39,205 nt of DNA from an uncultured Vampirovibrio sp. (GCA_910584405.1 CAJUAL010000015.1:1-39205); one strand, 5' to 3'. Positions 8,791-16,654 are shown, counted from the stretch's first letter. The notes: generated by a model from the sequence alone, not told the origin. Numbers and translations are program-made.

Positions 8791-9497
8791 AAAGCGCTAT
8801 CAATCCTGTTTTTTGCAATCGCAAAATACTCTTTATCCATTTCCATACCGATGAAATTTCGCTTTGTATTTACGCATGCAACACCGGTCGATCCTGAACC
8901 CATACAGTTATCTAGAACAAGATCGCCTTCGTTTGTGTATGTATTAATCAAGTATTCTAGTAAAGCAACTGGCTTTTGAGTTGGATGAAGCTTTTCTTTA
9001 TCTCGAGCAAAATGAAGGAGATTTTTTGGAAAATTCTTTTTCGTTTTCATATATCGGCGCCGAACGGAACGATAGTTTTTACTGTCGCTTCCGCGATTCA
9101 TCATGACTGGATTCTCTAACTCAATGACTCCTTGCGGATTATAAGTCGGTAATTTTTTATAAAAAACTAGAATATTTTCAGTTAATTTTAAAGGCATTCG
9201 ACGAGCATTTAAAAATCCTGTGCCGTTTTCTTTAACCCAAATCCATTCGTATCGAAATAAATTCAATTTTGGGTAAGCAATTTTATATGTAAAAGGCGGT
9301 TGTGTAAATAGCACAATCGCCCCATTTTTTTTTATTACACGTTCGTATTCATTCCATAATGGCCCGATTGGAATGATAACATCCCATTTATTAGCGGTTG
9401 TTCCGTAGGGCAAGTCACATAAAATCATATCGATTGATGCGTCAGGAATATCTTTTATTGCATTCATACAATCATCATTAATTAATTCGTATTTCAT
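8775..9497 (-). CDS. DNA adenine N6-methyltransferase (beta class)
   Basis: 240 residues from ATG at 9497 behind AAGGAGTG; the open frame extends upstream but without a ribosome site. Catalytic motif IV is CDLPYG (residues 27-32), and the SAM-binding motif (DNCMGSGSTG, near residue 200) follows it, the order of beta-class enzymes. HPTQKP is the usual motif before motif I. No cognate restriction enzyme is present, so it is an orphan enzyme, possibly protecting phage DNA from host enzymes or from the adjoining HNH nuclease. First gene after the late promoter region. Confidence 0.92.
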   Translation of the reverse strand: MKYELINDDCMNAIKDIPDASIDMILCDLPYGTTANKWDVIIPIGPLWNEYERVIKKNGAIVLFTQPPFTYKIAYPKLNLFRYEWIWVKENGTGFLNARRMPLKLTENILVFYKKLPTYNPQGVIELENPVMMNRGSDSKNYRSVRRRYMKTKKNFPKNLLHFARDKEKLHPTQKPVALLEYLINTYTNEGDLVLDNCMGSGSTGVACVNTKRNFIGMEMDKEYFAIAKNRIDSALCLTN

Positions 9498-9520
9498 AAC
9501 TTTCACTCCTTTTAAGTTAT

Positions 9521-9549
9521 AAAAAAAGGATGTCAGTAGCTGACATCCT
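9521..9549 (-). terminator. intrinsic terminator ahead of the methyltransferase
   Basis: Perfect 10-bp stem (AGGATGTCAG / CTGACATCCT, 3-base loop) followed on the minus strand by seven T. It lies between the late-activator gene and the methyltransferase, so it would stop or attenuate leftward transcription entering the late genes. Confidence 0.8.
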
Positions 9550-9587
9550 AGGAAGTGATACACTTATTTATTTAGTAACAAATTAGT

Positions 9588-9626
9588 GTTGCTATTGCCT
9601 ACGTTGGTGGCATAAACGCAATAGCC
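9588..9626 (-). other. hairpin in the late leader
   Basis: On the minus strand GCTATTGC and GCAATAGC form an 8-bp stem around a 19-base loop, between the putative late promoter and the terminator. It may be part of an attenuator or a short leader RNA. No family recognised. Confidence 0.4.
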
Positions 9627-9664
9627 TTGTGTAGTAATCCTAATGTACACATTATTAGTTTAAT

Positions 9665-9720
9665 ATTATATTCGACAATTAAACCCCAAATATTGTCCTA
9701 TTTTACCCCAAATCTTGTCC
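9665..9720 (-). promoter_or_regulatory. candidate activated late promoter with two phased direct repeats
   Basis: A TATAAT box (9670-9665, minus strand) has no good -35. In its place lie two copies of a 21-base element with the core GGACAAnATTTGGGGT (9720-9700 and 9698-9678), spaced 22 bases, two helical turns. The first copy overlaps the stop of the ArpU/RinA-like activator gene. This is what an activator-dependent late promoter would look like. Confidence 0.6.
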
Positions 9721-10180
9721 AATCAAAATTTTCTATCTCTGTATCTAATGAAGAAAACATAGCATTATTCAATATTTCTTCTGCTCTACCTAGCCAAACC
9801 CAATAGGTTGATTTTCCTATTTTGTTTATTTCAATAATATCTTTAACTGTTTTTTGGTCTAAATAGCGCTGATGGACTACATTATAAATTCTTTCATTTC
9901 TTTTTTTCAAAAATTCTAACGCGATGTCAACTTTATCGATATAGAGCTGGCATGCTTCAATCTGTCTTTCGTATCGTTCATTTTTGAAAATAAAATCATT
10001 ATATTTATCTTCAATTTTTATAGTCTTTGTTGATTTGATAGAATCATTATTCGTCGTTTTTATCGAACTTTTACGTTTATTAAACTCCATTTCGCGTTCC
10101 AATTGGGCCTTGAGTTGAAACGCATATTGATAATCTATAAATATATCAGATATTTTTTTGAATACTGAATTATTTCTCAT
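9698..10180 (-). CDS. ArpU/RinA-like late transcription activator
   Basis: 160 residues from ATG at 10180, two bases after the upstream stop and behind GGAAGTG. The first half is a charged helical region; the C-terminal half has a sigma-70 region-4-like pattern (ERIYNVVHQRYLDQKTVKDI then GKSTYWVWLGRAEEIL). It is the last early gene before the packaging genes, the position of ArpU/RinA/LtrA-type regulators that switch on the late operon. The paired direct repeats just downstream are its plausible binding sites. Confidence 0.75.
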   Translation of the reverse strand: MRNNSVFKKISDIFIDYQYAFQLKAQLEREMEFNKRKSSIKTTNNDSIKSTKTIKIEDKYNDFIFKNERYERQIEACQLYIDKVDIALEFLKKRNERIYNVVHQRYLDQKTVKDIIEINKIGKSTYWVWLGRAEEILNNAMFSSLDTEIENFDWTRFGVK

Positions 10181-10181
10181 T

Positions 10182-10613
10182 TTAATCACTTCCAACCTTT
10201 TCACATTCACCATTCGAATTTTCGTCTAAAACAAAATATAACGCATCTTTTTCGCCTTTTCTATGCGAGATTTCGTCTAAAACAAGATATACCGTATCTT
10301 CTTCTTTTTTCATCCATTCTTCAAATTCTTTTAATCCTATTTTTTTTATAACATTGACTACTTCTCGTGTGAGAAATAGAGTAGCAATCATTTCATGCTT
10401 TTTTCTATCTAATGTTTTTGTCGACATTTTTTTAATGCAATCTTCGTTATTAATTATTTCAAACCAATTAAAGAGTTTAAAATTTGTTAAAAAATCAAAA
10501 GATGCTTTTTCATTTTTTAAATCTTTGCTATCTAGATAAATTTTTAACATGAACGGACAGATGATTATCTGTATAAAAAAGCAACACAAAAATAAAATTT
10601 CTAACATACTCAT
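10182..10613 (-). CDS. membrane-anchored small protein with internal repeat, unknown function
   Basis: 143 residues. The N-terminus is a transmembrane segment (about residues 4-24, LEILFLCCFFIQIIICPFML), the rest is charged and probably cytoplasmic. Near the C-terminus a 17-residue unit is repeated (DTVYLVLDE and DALYFVLDE); at DNA level about 30 bases recur at 51-base spacing (10220-10249 and 10271-10300). Not recognised. Its stop is directly before the activator start. Confidence 0.75.
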   Translation of the reverse strand: MSMLEILFLCCFFIQIIICPFMLKIYLDSKDLKNEKASFDFLTNFKLFNWFEIINNEDCIKKMSTKTLDRKKHEMIATLFLTREVVNVIKKIGLKEFEEWMKKEEDTVYLVLDEISHRKGEKDALYFVLDENSNGECEKVGSD

Positions 10614-10627
10614 TTTTATTTCCCCTT

Positions 10628-10861
10628 TTAAATCAAAACTTTATAATTTGCTTGTATACATCCCGAAAAATCTTGCTTAAAGTGTGAATTTAGTTCGACT
10701 GTAAGAGCTTTAATTTCGCAATTTTTGAATTCTTCAAAACGTTTTAAAACCTCTTCTACACGACATTCTGTTACCTTTGCTCCATTTACTACCGTTATGA
10801 TTTTATAATTTTGTTTTTTGCTTAAATTCACGATTTGCTGCAGAGTTGGAATCTCTGTCAT
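10628..10861 (-). CDS. hypothetical protein, 77 residues
   Basis: Small alpha/beta protein (PTLQQIVNLSKKQNYKIITV, then VLKRFEEFKNCEIKALTVEL). Early-operon gene with a purine-rich ribosome site (GGGAGC) upstream. Not recognised. Confidence 0.7.
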   Translation of the reverse strand: MTEIPTLQQIVNLSKKQNYKIITVVNGAKVTECRVEEVLKRFEEFKNCEIKALTVELNSHFKQDFSGCIQANYKVLI

Positions 10862-10881
10862 TTACAAGCTCCCTTCAATTT

Positions 10882-11082
10882 TTAATTAAATATTTTTTTA
10901 ATATCAGCTATATCATTTTTCAAACTTTCAATGTTCTCTTTTAAACGCTTATAATCTTTTTTATCAAACATTATACAATCTTCTTTTTTTTCTAAAAAAT
11001 CATTTTGTAAAATACACGAAACTACTTCACATGAAAATTCTGCTCCCATAATAGCATTGATTAATAGATTCAATTTGTACAT
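10882..11082 (-). CDS. hypothetical protein, 66 residues
   Basis: ATG at 11082 is preferred over the longer frame because AAGGAG lies eight bases upstream. The protein ends in a short coiled coil (DYKRLKENIESLKNDIADIKK). Starts two bases after the stop of the upstream membrane protein. Not recognised. Confidence 0.7.
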   Translation of the reverse strand: MYKLNLLINAIMGAEFSCEVVSCILQNDFLEKKEDCIMFDKKDYKRLKENIESLKNDIADIKKIFN

Positions 11083-11084
11083 TT

Positions 11085-11297
11085 TTATCTCCTTTTTCGA
11101 GGAAAAAATAAATATTTCCATATCTTTTTCTTAATAACAGGTCTTGCTACTTCATATAAATCTAAGTATGATTCAGTCAATCCTTTTTTTCTAATAATGT
11201 ATAGCAAAATAATGACTTTTGCTTTTTCTTCAACCCACATGGAAATCCACCATATGGTTAATAAAACGAGTAAAACGAAATAAATTTCCCAAATCAA
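11085..11297 (-). CDS. small membrane protein, 70 residues
   Basis: One strong N-terminal transmembrane segment (IYFVLLVLLTIWWISMWV), then a mixed helix and a very basic C-terminus (KKKIWKYLFFPRKRR). It overlaps the SSB stop by four bases. Function unknown; an accessory membrane function is possible. Confidence 0.7.
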   Translation of the reverse strand: MIWEIYFVLLVLLTIWWISMWVEEKAKVIILLYIIRKKGLTESYLDLYEVARPVIKKKIWKYLFFPRKRR

Positions 11298-11680
11298 AAC
11301 GGGAACTCTCCTTCCAACGAAAAATCATCGTCTGGACTAAAGGTTTGCATCACGTTATCGATTTTCTTTACGCTTTCTAAAAACTGAATCTCGTTAGCTA
11401 TGATGTCTGTTGTGTAATTCGTTCGTCCATTTTTTTCATAAGATGATGTTCTTATAAATCCAACAACACCTATTTGAGACCCTTTTCTCATAAATTTCGC
11501 AAGATTGACTGCTGTATTCCCCCATGCCTGGCAGCGAATAAAATCCGCTTTTTTTTCATCATTCTCACTGTAACGGCGATTTACAGCTAATATGAATTGA
11601 GTAAATGCTTTGCCGCTAACTGTGTATGCCAGTTCCGGATCCTTTGTTAATCTTCCGATTAAAACTACATGATTTATCAT
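11294..11680 (-). CDS. ssb: single-stranded DNA-binding protein
   Basis: 128 residues. ATG at 11680 follows AAGGTG by six bases; the GTG nine bases earlier lies on that site. OB-fold hallmarks: MINHVVLIGRLTKDPELAYT, FTQFILAVNR, FIRCQAWGNTAVNLAKFMRKG and the IGVVGFIRTSSYEKNG strand. The acidic C-terminus ends FSLEGEFPF, resembling the DDDIPF-type tip that docks replication proteins. With the HUH Rep it is the only obvious lytic replication component. Confidence 0.95.
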   Translation of the reverse strand: MINHVVLIGRLTKDPELAYTVSGKAFTQFILAVNRRYSENDEKKADFIRCQAWGNTAVNLAKFMRKGSQIGVVGFIRTSSYEKNGRTNYTTDIIANEIQFLESVKKIDNVMQTFSPDDDFSLEGEFPF

Positions 11681-11685
11681 TTTTA

Positions 11686-11913
11686 TCACCTTACTTCGAT
11701 TCGAGAAATAAACTTAAAGCCAGGATCCACATTTAAACAATGGAACGGTAGATTTAATCCATATTCAATGAATTTTTCTACTTCTTCTTTTAAAAATTCT
11801 TCTAAATAATCATTTTTATTAAATTTATGTTTTTTGGTGAAAATATCAAGCTGATTTATTAATAAATTTTTTCTATCTTCAATCTCAGCTAATTCATATT
11901 TAATATATTTCAT
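11686..11913 (-). CDS. hypothetical protein, 75 residues
   Basis: Helical, charged N-terminus (YELAEIEDRKNLLINQLDIF), unrecognised. Lies just upstream of ssb with almost no gap, in the early operon. Confidence 0.65.
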   Translation of the reverse strand: MKYIKYELAEIEDRKNLLINQLDIFTKKHKFNKNDYLEEFLKEEVEKFIEYGLNLPFHCLNVDPGFKFISRIEVR

Positions 11914-11943
11914 TTTCCCCCTCGCTCTCCCGCTTCTTGTTTT

Positions 11944-12417
11944 TTATTTTTCGCCATAACTCATGCCGATAATATCGAAATCCAAAGTAATCATGTCCGG
12001 TCTTTTCCCATCATCCAGTTCATTTTTATCAAAATAAATTTTATCTACCTTTTTAAAGAAACTTAAATCGAGTGCAATTGCGTTGAAAATACCTTTTAGT
12101 TTTGCAAATCCATCAATAACTAGTGTTTTTTTTATTATATTTTCAATCTTTCGATAGTTAGCATCCCAACTTTCCATTTCATCAGCGTCCATTTTTTCCA
12201 AAAGCAAATAGTCGCTTTTAAATATATCGAATACCTTTTTTATAAAAATATCACGCATTTCATCAATTGAAATCTCCACATCTTTTCGTTTTACACGGAA
12301 ACAGCTCTTTTTTAAAATTTCATCTTTGATTAAATATTTTTTTTTGTTAACAGCATAACTTCCATCTTCAGAGATAACACAAATTAAATCATCATCTTTT
12401 AAATCATCCCAGTGCAT
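11944..12417 (-). CDS. hypothetical protein, 157 residues
   Basis: Acidic soluble protein (MHWDDLKDDDLICVISEDGS). It starts at the stop of the upstream gene. No motif recognised. Confidence 0.75.
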   Translation of the reverse strand: MHWDDLKDDDLICVISEDGSYAVNKKKYLIKDEILKKSCFRVKRKDVEISIDEMRDIFIKKVFDIFKSDYLLLEKMDADEMESWDANYRKIENIIKKTLVIDGFAKLKGIFNAIALDLSFFKKVDKIYFDKNELDDGKRPDMITLDFDIIGMSYGEK

Positions 12418-12720
12418 TTATTTATCACCTAGCTTGCTTTTTATTTCCTCAAAAATTTGACGAACTCTTTCTTCGCTGTCTTTTTTTCTAATTTCATCAA
12501 TAGTATTAATAATTGCTTCATCGATCTTCAGCATGACAGACTTGCAAATCTCTATAACTTCATTTAATTGTTCCAAGTCCTCTTTAAGAATTGCATCCTT
12601 ACTACTATTTGCTCTTTCTTCTTCAAAATTTAGTTGGCAAATTGTGAGTATAGCCATCAATTTCATTGCCTTTTCCGCTGGTAGTTTAATATTTACATCT
12701 ATATTATTTAAATCCATCAT
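12418..12720 (-). CDS. hypothetical protein, 100 residues
   Basis: ATG at 12720 preferred, four bases after GAGGG; the longer frame has no ribosome site. Pattern: a beta segment (NNIDVNIKLPAEKA) followed by long amphipathic helices. Similar in build to the upstream 91-residue protein (INIDLTMVEAYAILG), possibly a distant paralogue. Confidence 0.72.
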   Translation of the reverse strand: MMDLNNIDVNIKLPAEKAMKLMAILTICQLNFEEERANSSKDAILKEDLEQLNEVIEICKSVMLKIDEAIINTIDEIRKKDSEERVRQIFEEIKSKLGDK

Positions 12721-12787
12721 TTTTCCCTCTTTTCCAGCCTTTTTAGGCCTTTTAATCAATATAACTAATTACTTGTATCCCTAACTA

Positions 12788-13063
12788 TCACTCTTTATCA
12801 ATCGAATCATTTAATTTTTCTTCATCAAACTCTATATTCGACATGTGATTATATATTTTAAAAGCGGAATCCATTACTTTATCAAATTTTTTACACACCG
12901 CTTTATCTATTTTTTCAAAAACGCCTCTACAAATTTTTTCTTCATCCTCATTAATTGGTGTACTTTGACCGATGCATCCTAAAATCGCGTATGCTTCCAC
13001 CATGGTTAAGTCAATATTAATTCCATCTAAATTATCATTCATTTCATTCAAAAGTTTTTCCAT
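12788..13063 (-). CDS. hypothetical protein, 91 residues
   Basis: ATG at 13063 behind AGGAGG. Short beta segment (GINIDLTMVEAYAILG) then helices rich in acidic and Lys residues. Not recognised. Confidence 0.72.
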   Translation of the reverse strand: MEKLLNEMNDNLDGINIDLTMVEAYAILGCIGQSTPINEDEEKICRGVFEKIDKAVCKKFDKVMDSAFKIYNHMSNIEFDEEKLNDSIDKE

Positions 13064-13089
13064 CACCTATTCCTCCTCATTTGCAATCG

Positions 13090-13497
13090 CTATATTCTAG
13101 TTCCTTGAACTTTTTCCAAGATGTTATTTGTCGTCTTAATCTCATCGACTAATCTATTTAGCATTCGTTGATCGGAGAATAAACTGTTCAACTCTGCAGT
13201 TACAAATTTATTCTTTACAAGCGATTGCAAATTGGTGAGTTTATCATGGAGCATTGAAGTTAGCAATTCGTATTCTTCAAATGTTAAGTAGATAGCTGTT
13301 TCATCTACAACTAAAGGTTTAAAGCTGACTAAAGTGATATCTTTATTACTACATCCTTCATATTCATCTGCAATATAGCATTCCATCTCTAAGATATCTT
13401 TCTCTTTTCTAATGTCCCCTGAATGGAATATGATTGCATTTTTTGTTTCAAAAATATTTACGCTTTTTTCAACTTTATAGACAACAAAATATTCCAT
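13090..13497 (-). CDS. hypothetical protein, 135 residues
   Basis: Starts MEYFVVYKVEKSVNIF and has ITLVSFKPL near residue 60, matching start and end of the 58-residue protein directly upstream (MKYFVVFQ... and LTLINFKKL). The C-terminal half is a helical extension beginning TFEEYELLTSML. An apparent tandem duplication; function unknown. Confidence 0.75.
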   Translation of the reverse strand: MEYFVVYKVEKSVNIFETKNAIIFHSGDIRKEKDILEMECYIADEYEGCSNKDITLVSFKPLVVDETAIYLTFEEYELLTSMLHDKLTNLQSLVKNKFVTAELNSLFSDQRMLNRLVDEIKTTNNILEKVQGTRI

Positions 13498-13514
13498 GTT
13501 TTCATCGCCTTTCT

Positions 13515-13691
13515 TTATGCCAGTTTTTTAAAATTAATGAGTGTTAACTCTCTATCATCGCCATACCATACTTTTTTTATTAACATCTCTAGCTCTTCGA
13601 TATTTTCATAACACGCTATCTCTTTTGGAAAGGTGATAACATCATTCCTATAGCCATCCCATTCAGCCTGGAAAACAACAAAATATTTCAT
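13515..13691 (-). CDS. hypothetical protein, 58 residues
   Basis: Short gene, ATG at 13691 behind AAGGAG. Sequence starts MKYFVVFQAEWDGYRNDV and ends LTLINFKKLA. It is related to the N-terminal half of the next gene (13090-13497), so the two are probably paralogues. Confidence 0.75.
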   Translation of the reverse strand: MKYFVVFQAEWDGYRNDVITFPKEIACYENIEELEMLIKKVWYGDDRELTLINFKKLA

Positions 13692-13694
13692 TTT

Positions 13695-14102
13695 TTAATT
13701 CTCCTTTTCTACTTCATTCAACCCTAAATCACGATATTCTTTTATCATATTTTCCACAAACTTATCCCTATATCTCCAAGAGAGGTTACTTTTTATCCGC
13801 TCATCATTTTCTTGTTGGGATAATAAAATTGAACGATGAGAATTTACTAAACGTCCTTCAAAAAAATTGATTAGGTTCTCACTTTTTGAAAGTAAAATAT
13901 CATATTCTCGAAAGCATCTTCTCTGATTTTCAACACTTGAATTTTTATATTGGCTGAGAGTTTCTCTTCGATAGCAATCTAAGATAAATAATAAATCCGT
14001 TATTTGTTCTAACGTAAGCTCTACAAAATAAGGAGCATTTTTTTCTTTTAAAAAAGGATCCTCAATCACTGGGATTCTTGAATAGTTATTTTCTTCAAAC
14101 AT
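13695..14102 (-). CDS. hypothetical protein, 135 residues
   Basis: Helical, Arg-rich (YRRETLSQYKNSSVENQRRC). Begins MFEENNYSRIPVIEDPF. Segment VELTLEQITDLLFILDCY resembles YLTFEEYELLTSMLHDK of the gene at 13090-13497, suggesting the same helical domain. Not recognised further. Confidence 0.72.
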   Translation of the reverse strand: MFEENNYSRIPVIEDPFLKEKNAPYFVELTLEQITDLLFILDCYRRETLSQYKNSSVENQRRCFREYDILLSKSENLINFFEGRLVNSHRSILLSQQENDERIKSNLSWRYRDKFVENMIKEYRDLGLNEVEKEN

Positions 14103-14118
14103 GCAAAATCAACTCTTT

Positions 14119-14556
14119 CTATTTTTTTAAATTCCAATCGATGTGATAGCCATATTTATTTAACTTAAATGGAATTTCAAAATCATTTCGAATCAATGAT
14201 TTCATTAATGCTGGAGGAATGATGTCGTGTGGATCTCCATTAAATCTAGCGCTTCCTCTTGTAAAAAATAAAGATGGCTCAAAAGGAATGCCGTATTTCT
14301 TATTTCTCTTTTTTACTTTTCGCGAAGGCTTTCCCACTCCATGTTTTTGTAAATAATTTTCTTTATATCTAACGAATTTTACAGTATTAGTTTTTGGACA
14401 AAACTTATATAAATTAAAATTAATTCCTATCGTTGTTAGTTTGCTAAATTCACTTTTCCTCAATATGTGTCTTGCATGTTGATCATTTTTTGCATAAAAA
14501 TAGTTCGTTTTTCCCATTATCGCATCTTCAGGAGTTAGTATGGTGTATTTTTTCAT
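14119..14556 (-). CDS. hypothetical protein, 145 residues
   Basis: Basic protein with a Lys-rich middle (KPSRKVKKRNKKYG) and a Tyr/Lys-rich end. It begins at the stop of the upstream gene. The basic patch suggests nucleic-acid binding, but no family is recognised. Confidence 0.72.
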   Translation of the reverse strand: MKKYTILTPEDAIMGKTNYFYAKNDQHARHILRKSEFSKLTTIGINFNLYKFCPKTNTVKFVRYKENYLQKHGVGKPSRKVKKRNKKYGIPFEPSLFFTRGSARFNGDPHDIIPPALMKSLIRNDFEIPFKLNKYGYHIDWNLKK

Positions 14557-14838
14557 TTAATGCACCTTTCCTTCTTCTGATAAATCGATAATAACGGCAT
14601 CTTCCTCATCGTCCGTTTCAAGGACTAATTTTGTTGCTGTTTCTTTATCGATTTTTAATGCTTGTAAAAGCGCAGATACGACTTTCTTAAAAATTACTTT
14701 TTTAAGCTCGATGTCTTTATCTTCATAAACTGATTTTTCAAGATATGCCGTTTCAATTACTTCTCCGTCCAGTAATCCAATCGCATAGCCTAAGAGCAAA
14801 TCTTGCGGGTGTTGGAATGCATTAAATACTTTTTTCAT
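14557..14838 (-). CDS. small paralogue family member E, unknown function
   Basis: 93 residues, ATG at 14838 after AAGGAG, overlapping the stop of the upstream frame as ATGA. Shares the build of four genes upstream: a short strand region with LLDGEV and then an amphipathic helix pair ending in LLQALKIDKETATKLV. The C-terminus is acidic. The repeated pattern suggests one fold used several times. Confidence 0.72.
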   Translation of the reverse strand: MKKVFNAFQHPQDLLLGYAIGLLDGEVIETAYLEKSVYEDKDIELKKVIFKKVVSALLQALKIDKETATKLVLETDDEEDAVIIDLSEEGKVH

Positions 14839-15016
14839 ATGTATCTCCTTATAATTTTTTGACTTGTTTTTTTCACAAATAGCGGCATATCGCTTCTCAT
14901 TAACGAATTTTCAAGCATTTTTGCTGTGACTCTCACGCATGCTTCATCTTCAAACATTAACATTATTTGATCACTTTTAAACAAGGTATCGCATATTGAG
15001 CTATTAAATTTTTCAT
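14835..15016 (-). CDS. small gene requiring a -1 frameshift (programmed or mutational)
   Basis: ATG at 15016 sits behind GAGGAGG. Frame 0 closes after 17 codons, but at T-TTA-AAA (14981-14975), a canonical -1 slippery heptamer in the right phase, the -1 frame opens (SDQIMLMFEDEACVRVTAKM) and runs to a TGA at 14837-14835. That stop overlaps the next start as ATGA, the usual coupling in this operon, and gives about 60 residues. Either programmed -1 frameshifting, or a one-base loss in the A run. Function unknown. Confidence 0.5.
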
Positions 15017-15031
15017 TTCAATTTGCCTCCT

Positions 15032-15673
15032 CTATTCTTTATCATAAATCCATTTGAAGCCACCAGCTGTTTTTTGTTTGCCTTTCAAGCATTGTCTAAT
15101 TGATTCGCATGCTAAGAATTCACATCTTCCCGCTTCTCGTATAGAAGGATAATAGGCTATTTCTTCTAATGAGATTGGATCAAGCTTAACGACTGGATGA
15201 CTTTGTGCGCGATGAGGAATTTTTATTAAATCTTTTCGATCTACATATTTCAAATTAGGCACCGAATTATCCCATATATTTTTATTAGCGTGAATTATAC
15301 ATTTTCCTTTCCCTTTGATTTTAAAACAACATGCGACAAGGCGAGTAATCGGAAATTCTTTATATTTATTATCAATTCTAACTTTTACACATATAAATTT
15401 GTTTTTTCGTGCGTAGGGAACTAACAATCTTTCTTTTTTATTTGTTGGATAGACTATTTTAACTCTTCCATAATTGCTGACGTAATACTGGTCACTTCCA
15501 GGTATTAATTTAAAGATTTCATCATCAATAACTGTTTGATTAATTAATTTTTTTCTTAATTTCACTGTGATGTCATCTTTATTTTCATAAAAATACTCCC
15601 ATTCTTTTGGATTTATAATAATCGATTTAGGTATTTTTTTGACTTGGCCAGTTATAGCATTAAAAAAATACAT
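15032..15673 (-). CDS. free-standing HNH-type homing endonuclease (NUMOD4/NUMOD1)
   Basis: 213 residues. NUMOD4 near 52-75 (FKLIPGSDQYYVSNYGRVKI), an HNH-like core near 110-147 (ITRLVACCFKIKG, CIIHANKNIWDNSVPNL), and a C-terminal NUMOD1/IENR1 DNA-binding module (SIREAGRCEFLACESIRQCL, GGFKWIYD). In close relatives the core reads VNHIDGNxxNN; here it is degenerate, so catalytic activity is uncertain. Inserted among small early genes; a selfish element. Confidence 0.85.
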   Translation of the reverse strand: MYFFNAITGQVKKIPKSIIINPKEWEYFYENKDDITVKLRKKLINQTVIDDEIFKLIPGSDQYYVSNYGRVKIVYPTNKKERLLVPYARKNKFICVKVRIDNKYKEFPITRLVACCFKIKGKGKCIIHANKNIWDNSVPNLKYVDRKDLIKIPHRAQSHPVVKLDPISLEEIAYYPSIREAGRCEFLACESIRQCLKGKQKTAGGFKWIYDKE

Positions 15674-15675
15674 AT

Positions 15676-15948
15676 TTATTCACCTTGTAAAGTCTCTAAT
15701 AAATAATCTTCTTTTTCATTCATGTGTTCCCATTGAAACTTATAATATTGAAAAAATCTATCTTCATCTAATCCAATCAAAATGCATAATTGTCTTACTA
15801 CGTGAGCTACCAATACGTGTCTAGCCCTTTCGCTACCTTGATTTATTTTGTGAAATAATTCTTGTGCCCTTTTTGTCCGTCCAATATTCCATTTCAGTTC
15901 TCCTTCGTGATCATACGTTAAGATTAATTCAATAAATTTTAAATTCAT
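15676..15948 (-). CDS. small paralogue family member D, unknown function
   Basis: 90 residues. N-terminal strand pair (FIELILTYDHEGELKWNI) then a helix region (VVRQLCILIGLDEDRFFQYY). Same order of elements as members A-C and E. The DG/EG turn and the LxxLIGLDEDxFxxYY helix pair are the shared features. Confidence 0.72.
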   Translation of the reverse strand: MNLKFIELILTYDHEGELKWNIGRTKRAQELFHKINQGSERARHVLVAHVVRQLCILIGLDEDRFFQYYKFQWEHMNEKEDYLLETLQGE

Positions 15949-15950
15949 TA

Positions 15951-16202
15951 CTACAACTCCTCCTCGAATCTGTCAAGCGGATGTTTAATGAAATAATTTT
16001 TAAATTTTGCCTTATCAATTTTCAACGTTAAAAGAAGCGCACGCGTAATAGAATCGACCATATATAGCAGCATTTTTTCATCATATTTATCATCATTTTT
16101 TTTGAAAATTTTGTTTTTAAATTCGTCCTTCATTTTAATATCAAGAGCTAGCCTTCCATCATCGTTTATGAATAATTCTAATCGCATCACGCTCTTATTC
16201 AT
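15951..16202 (-). CDS. small paralogue family member C, unknown function
   Basis: 83 residues. Shares RLELFINDDGRLALDIKM, then MVDSITRALLLTLKIDKAKF with the other members. Its start overlaps the stop of member B by four bases, so it is translationally coupled. Confidence 0.72.
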   Translation of the reverse strand: MNKSVMRLELFINDDGRLALDIKMKDEFKNKIFKKNDDKYDEKMLLYMVDSITRALLLTLKIDKAKFKNYFIKHPLDRFEEEL

Positions 16203-16477
16203 TGTGTTACCTCTCGTCTTTTAATTACCTGAACCAGGGTGGACGAACTACCTGTTTTATATAGTTTTAAAAATTCATTATCTTCAATCTCAAACAATTG
16301 TCGAAGACCTTCAACAAGTTGTAGAAATTTTTCCTCCTTAACACCTTTTAAGAGAGGATTATGCAACAGATGGTCTAATACAACATTGTCTATTTTGACG
16401 TTTACTTTCATATCTCCGTTGCAGCTTAAAAAGGGTTCGATGACCATTAGTTGTTGGAAACTATCTTTAGTGTACAA
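16199..16477 (-). CDS. small paralogue family member B, unknown function
   Basis: 92 residues. Shared elements: FLSCNGDMKVNVKI and LVEGLRQLFEIEDNEFLKLY. Has a GAGAGGTGAT ribosome site upstream. No known family recognised. Confidence 0.72.
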   Translation of the reverse strand: MYTKDSFQQLMVIEPFLSCNGDMKVNVKIDNVVLDHLLHNPLLKGVKEEKFLQLVEGLRQLFEIEDNEFLKLYKTGSSSTLVQVIKRREVTQ

Positions 16478-16492
16478 AAAATCACCTCTCGC

Positions 16493-16654
16493 TTAATTAT
16501 CATGGAATAATGGATGTTTCTCTTCGCAGATATAAACTGTATTCTCATCTTGTCGCTTGATATCTACATTGCACCATCCACCATTTGAATCTTCTAAAAT
16601 AATCATTTTTTTTAAATCGAAATCACATAATTTGATTAAATCTATTAATCTCAT
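16493..16654 (-). CDS. hypothetical protein, 53 residues
   Basis: Short gene, ATG at 16654 behind AAGGAAGG. Starts MRLIDLIKLCDFDLKKM and ends EEKHPLFHDN. Fits tightly between two members of the small-paralogue family but is itself a different protein. Not recognised. Confidence 0.75.
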   Translation of the reverse strand: MRLIDLIKLCDFDLKKMIILEDSNGGWCNVDIKRQDENTVYICEEKHPLFHDN

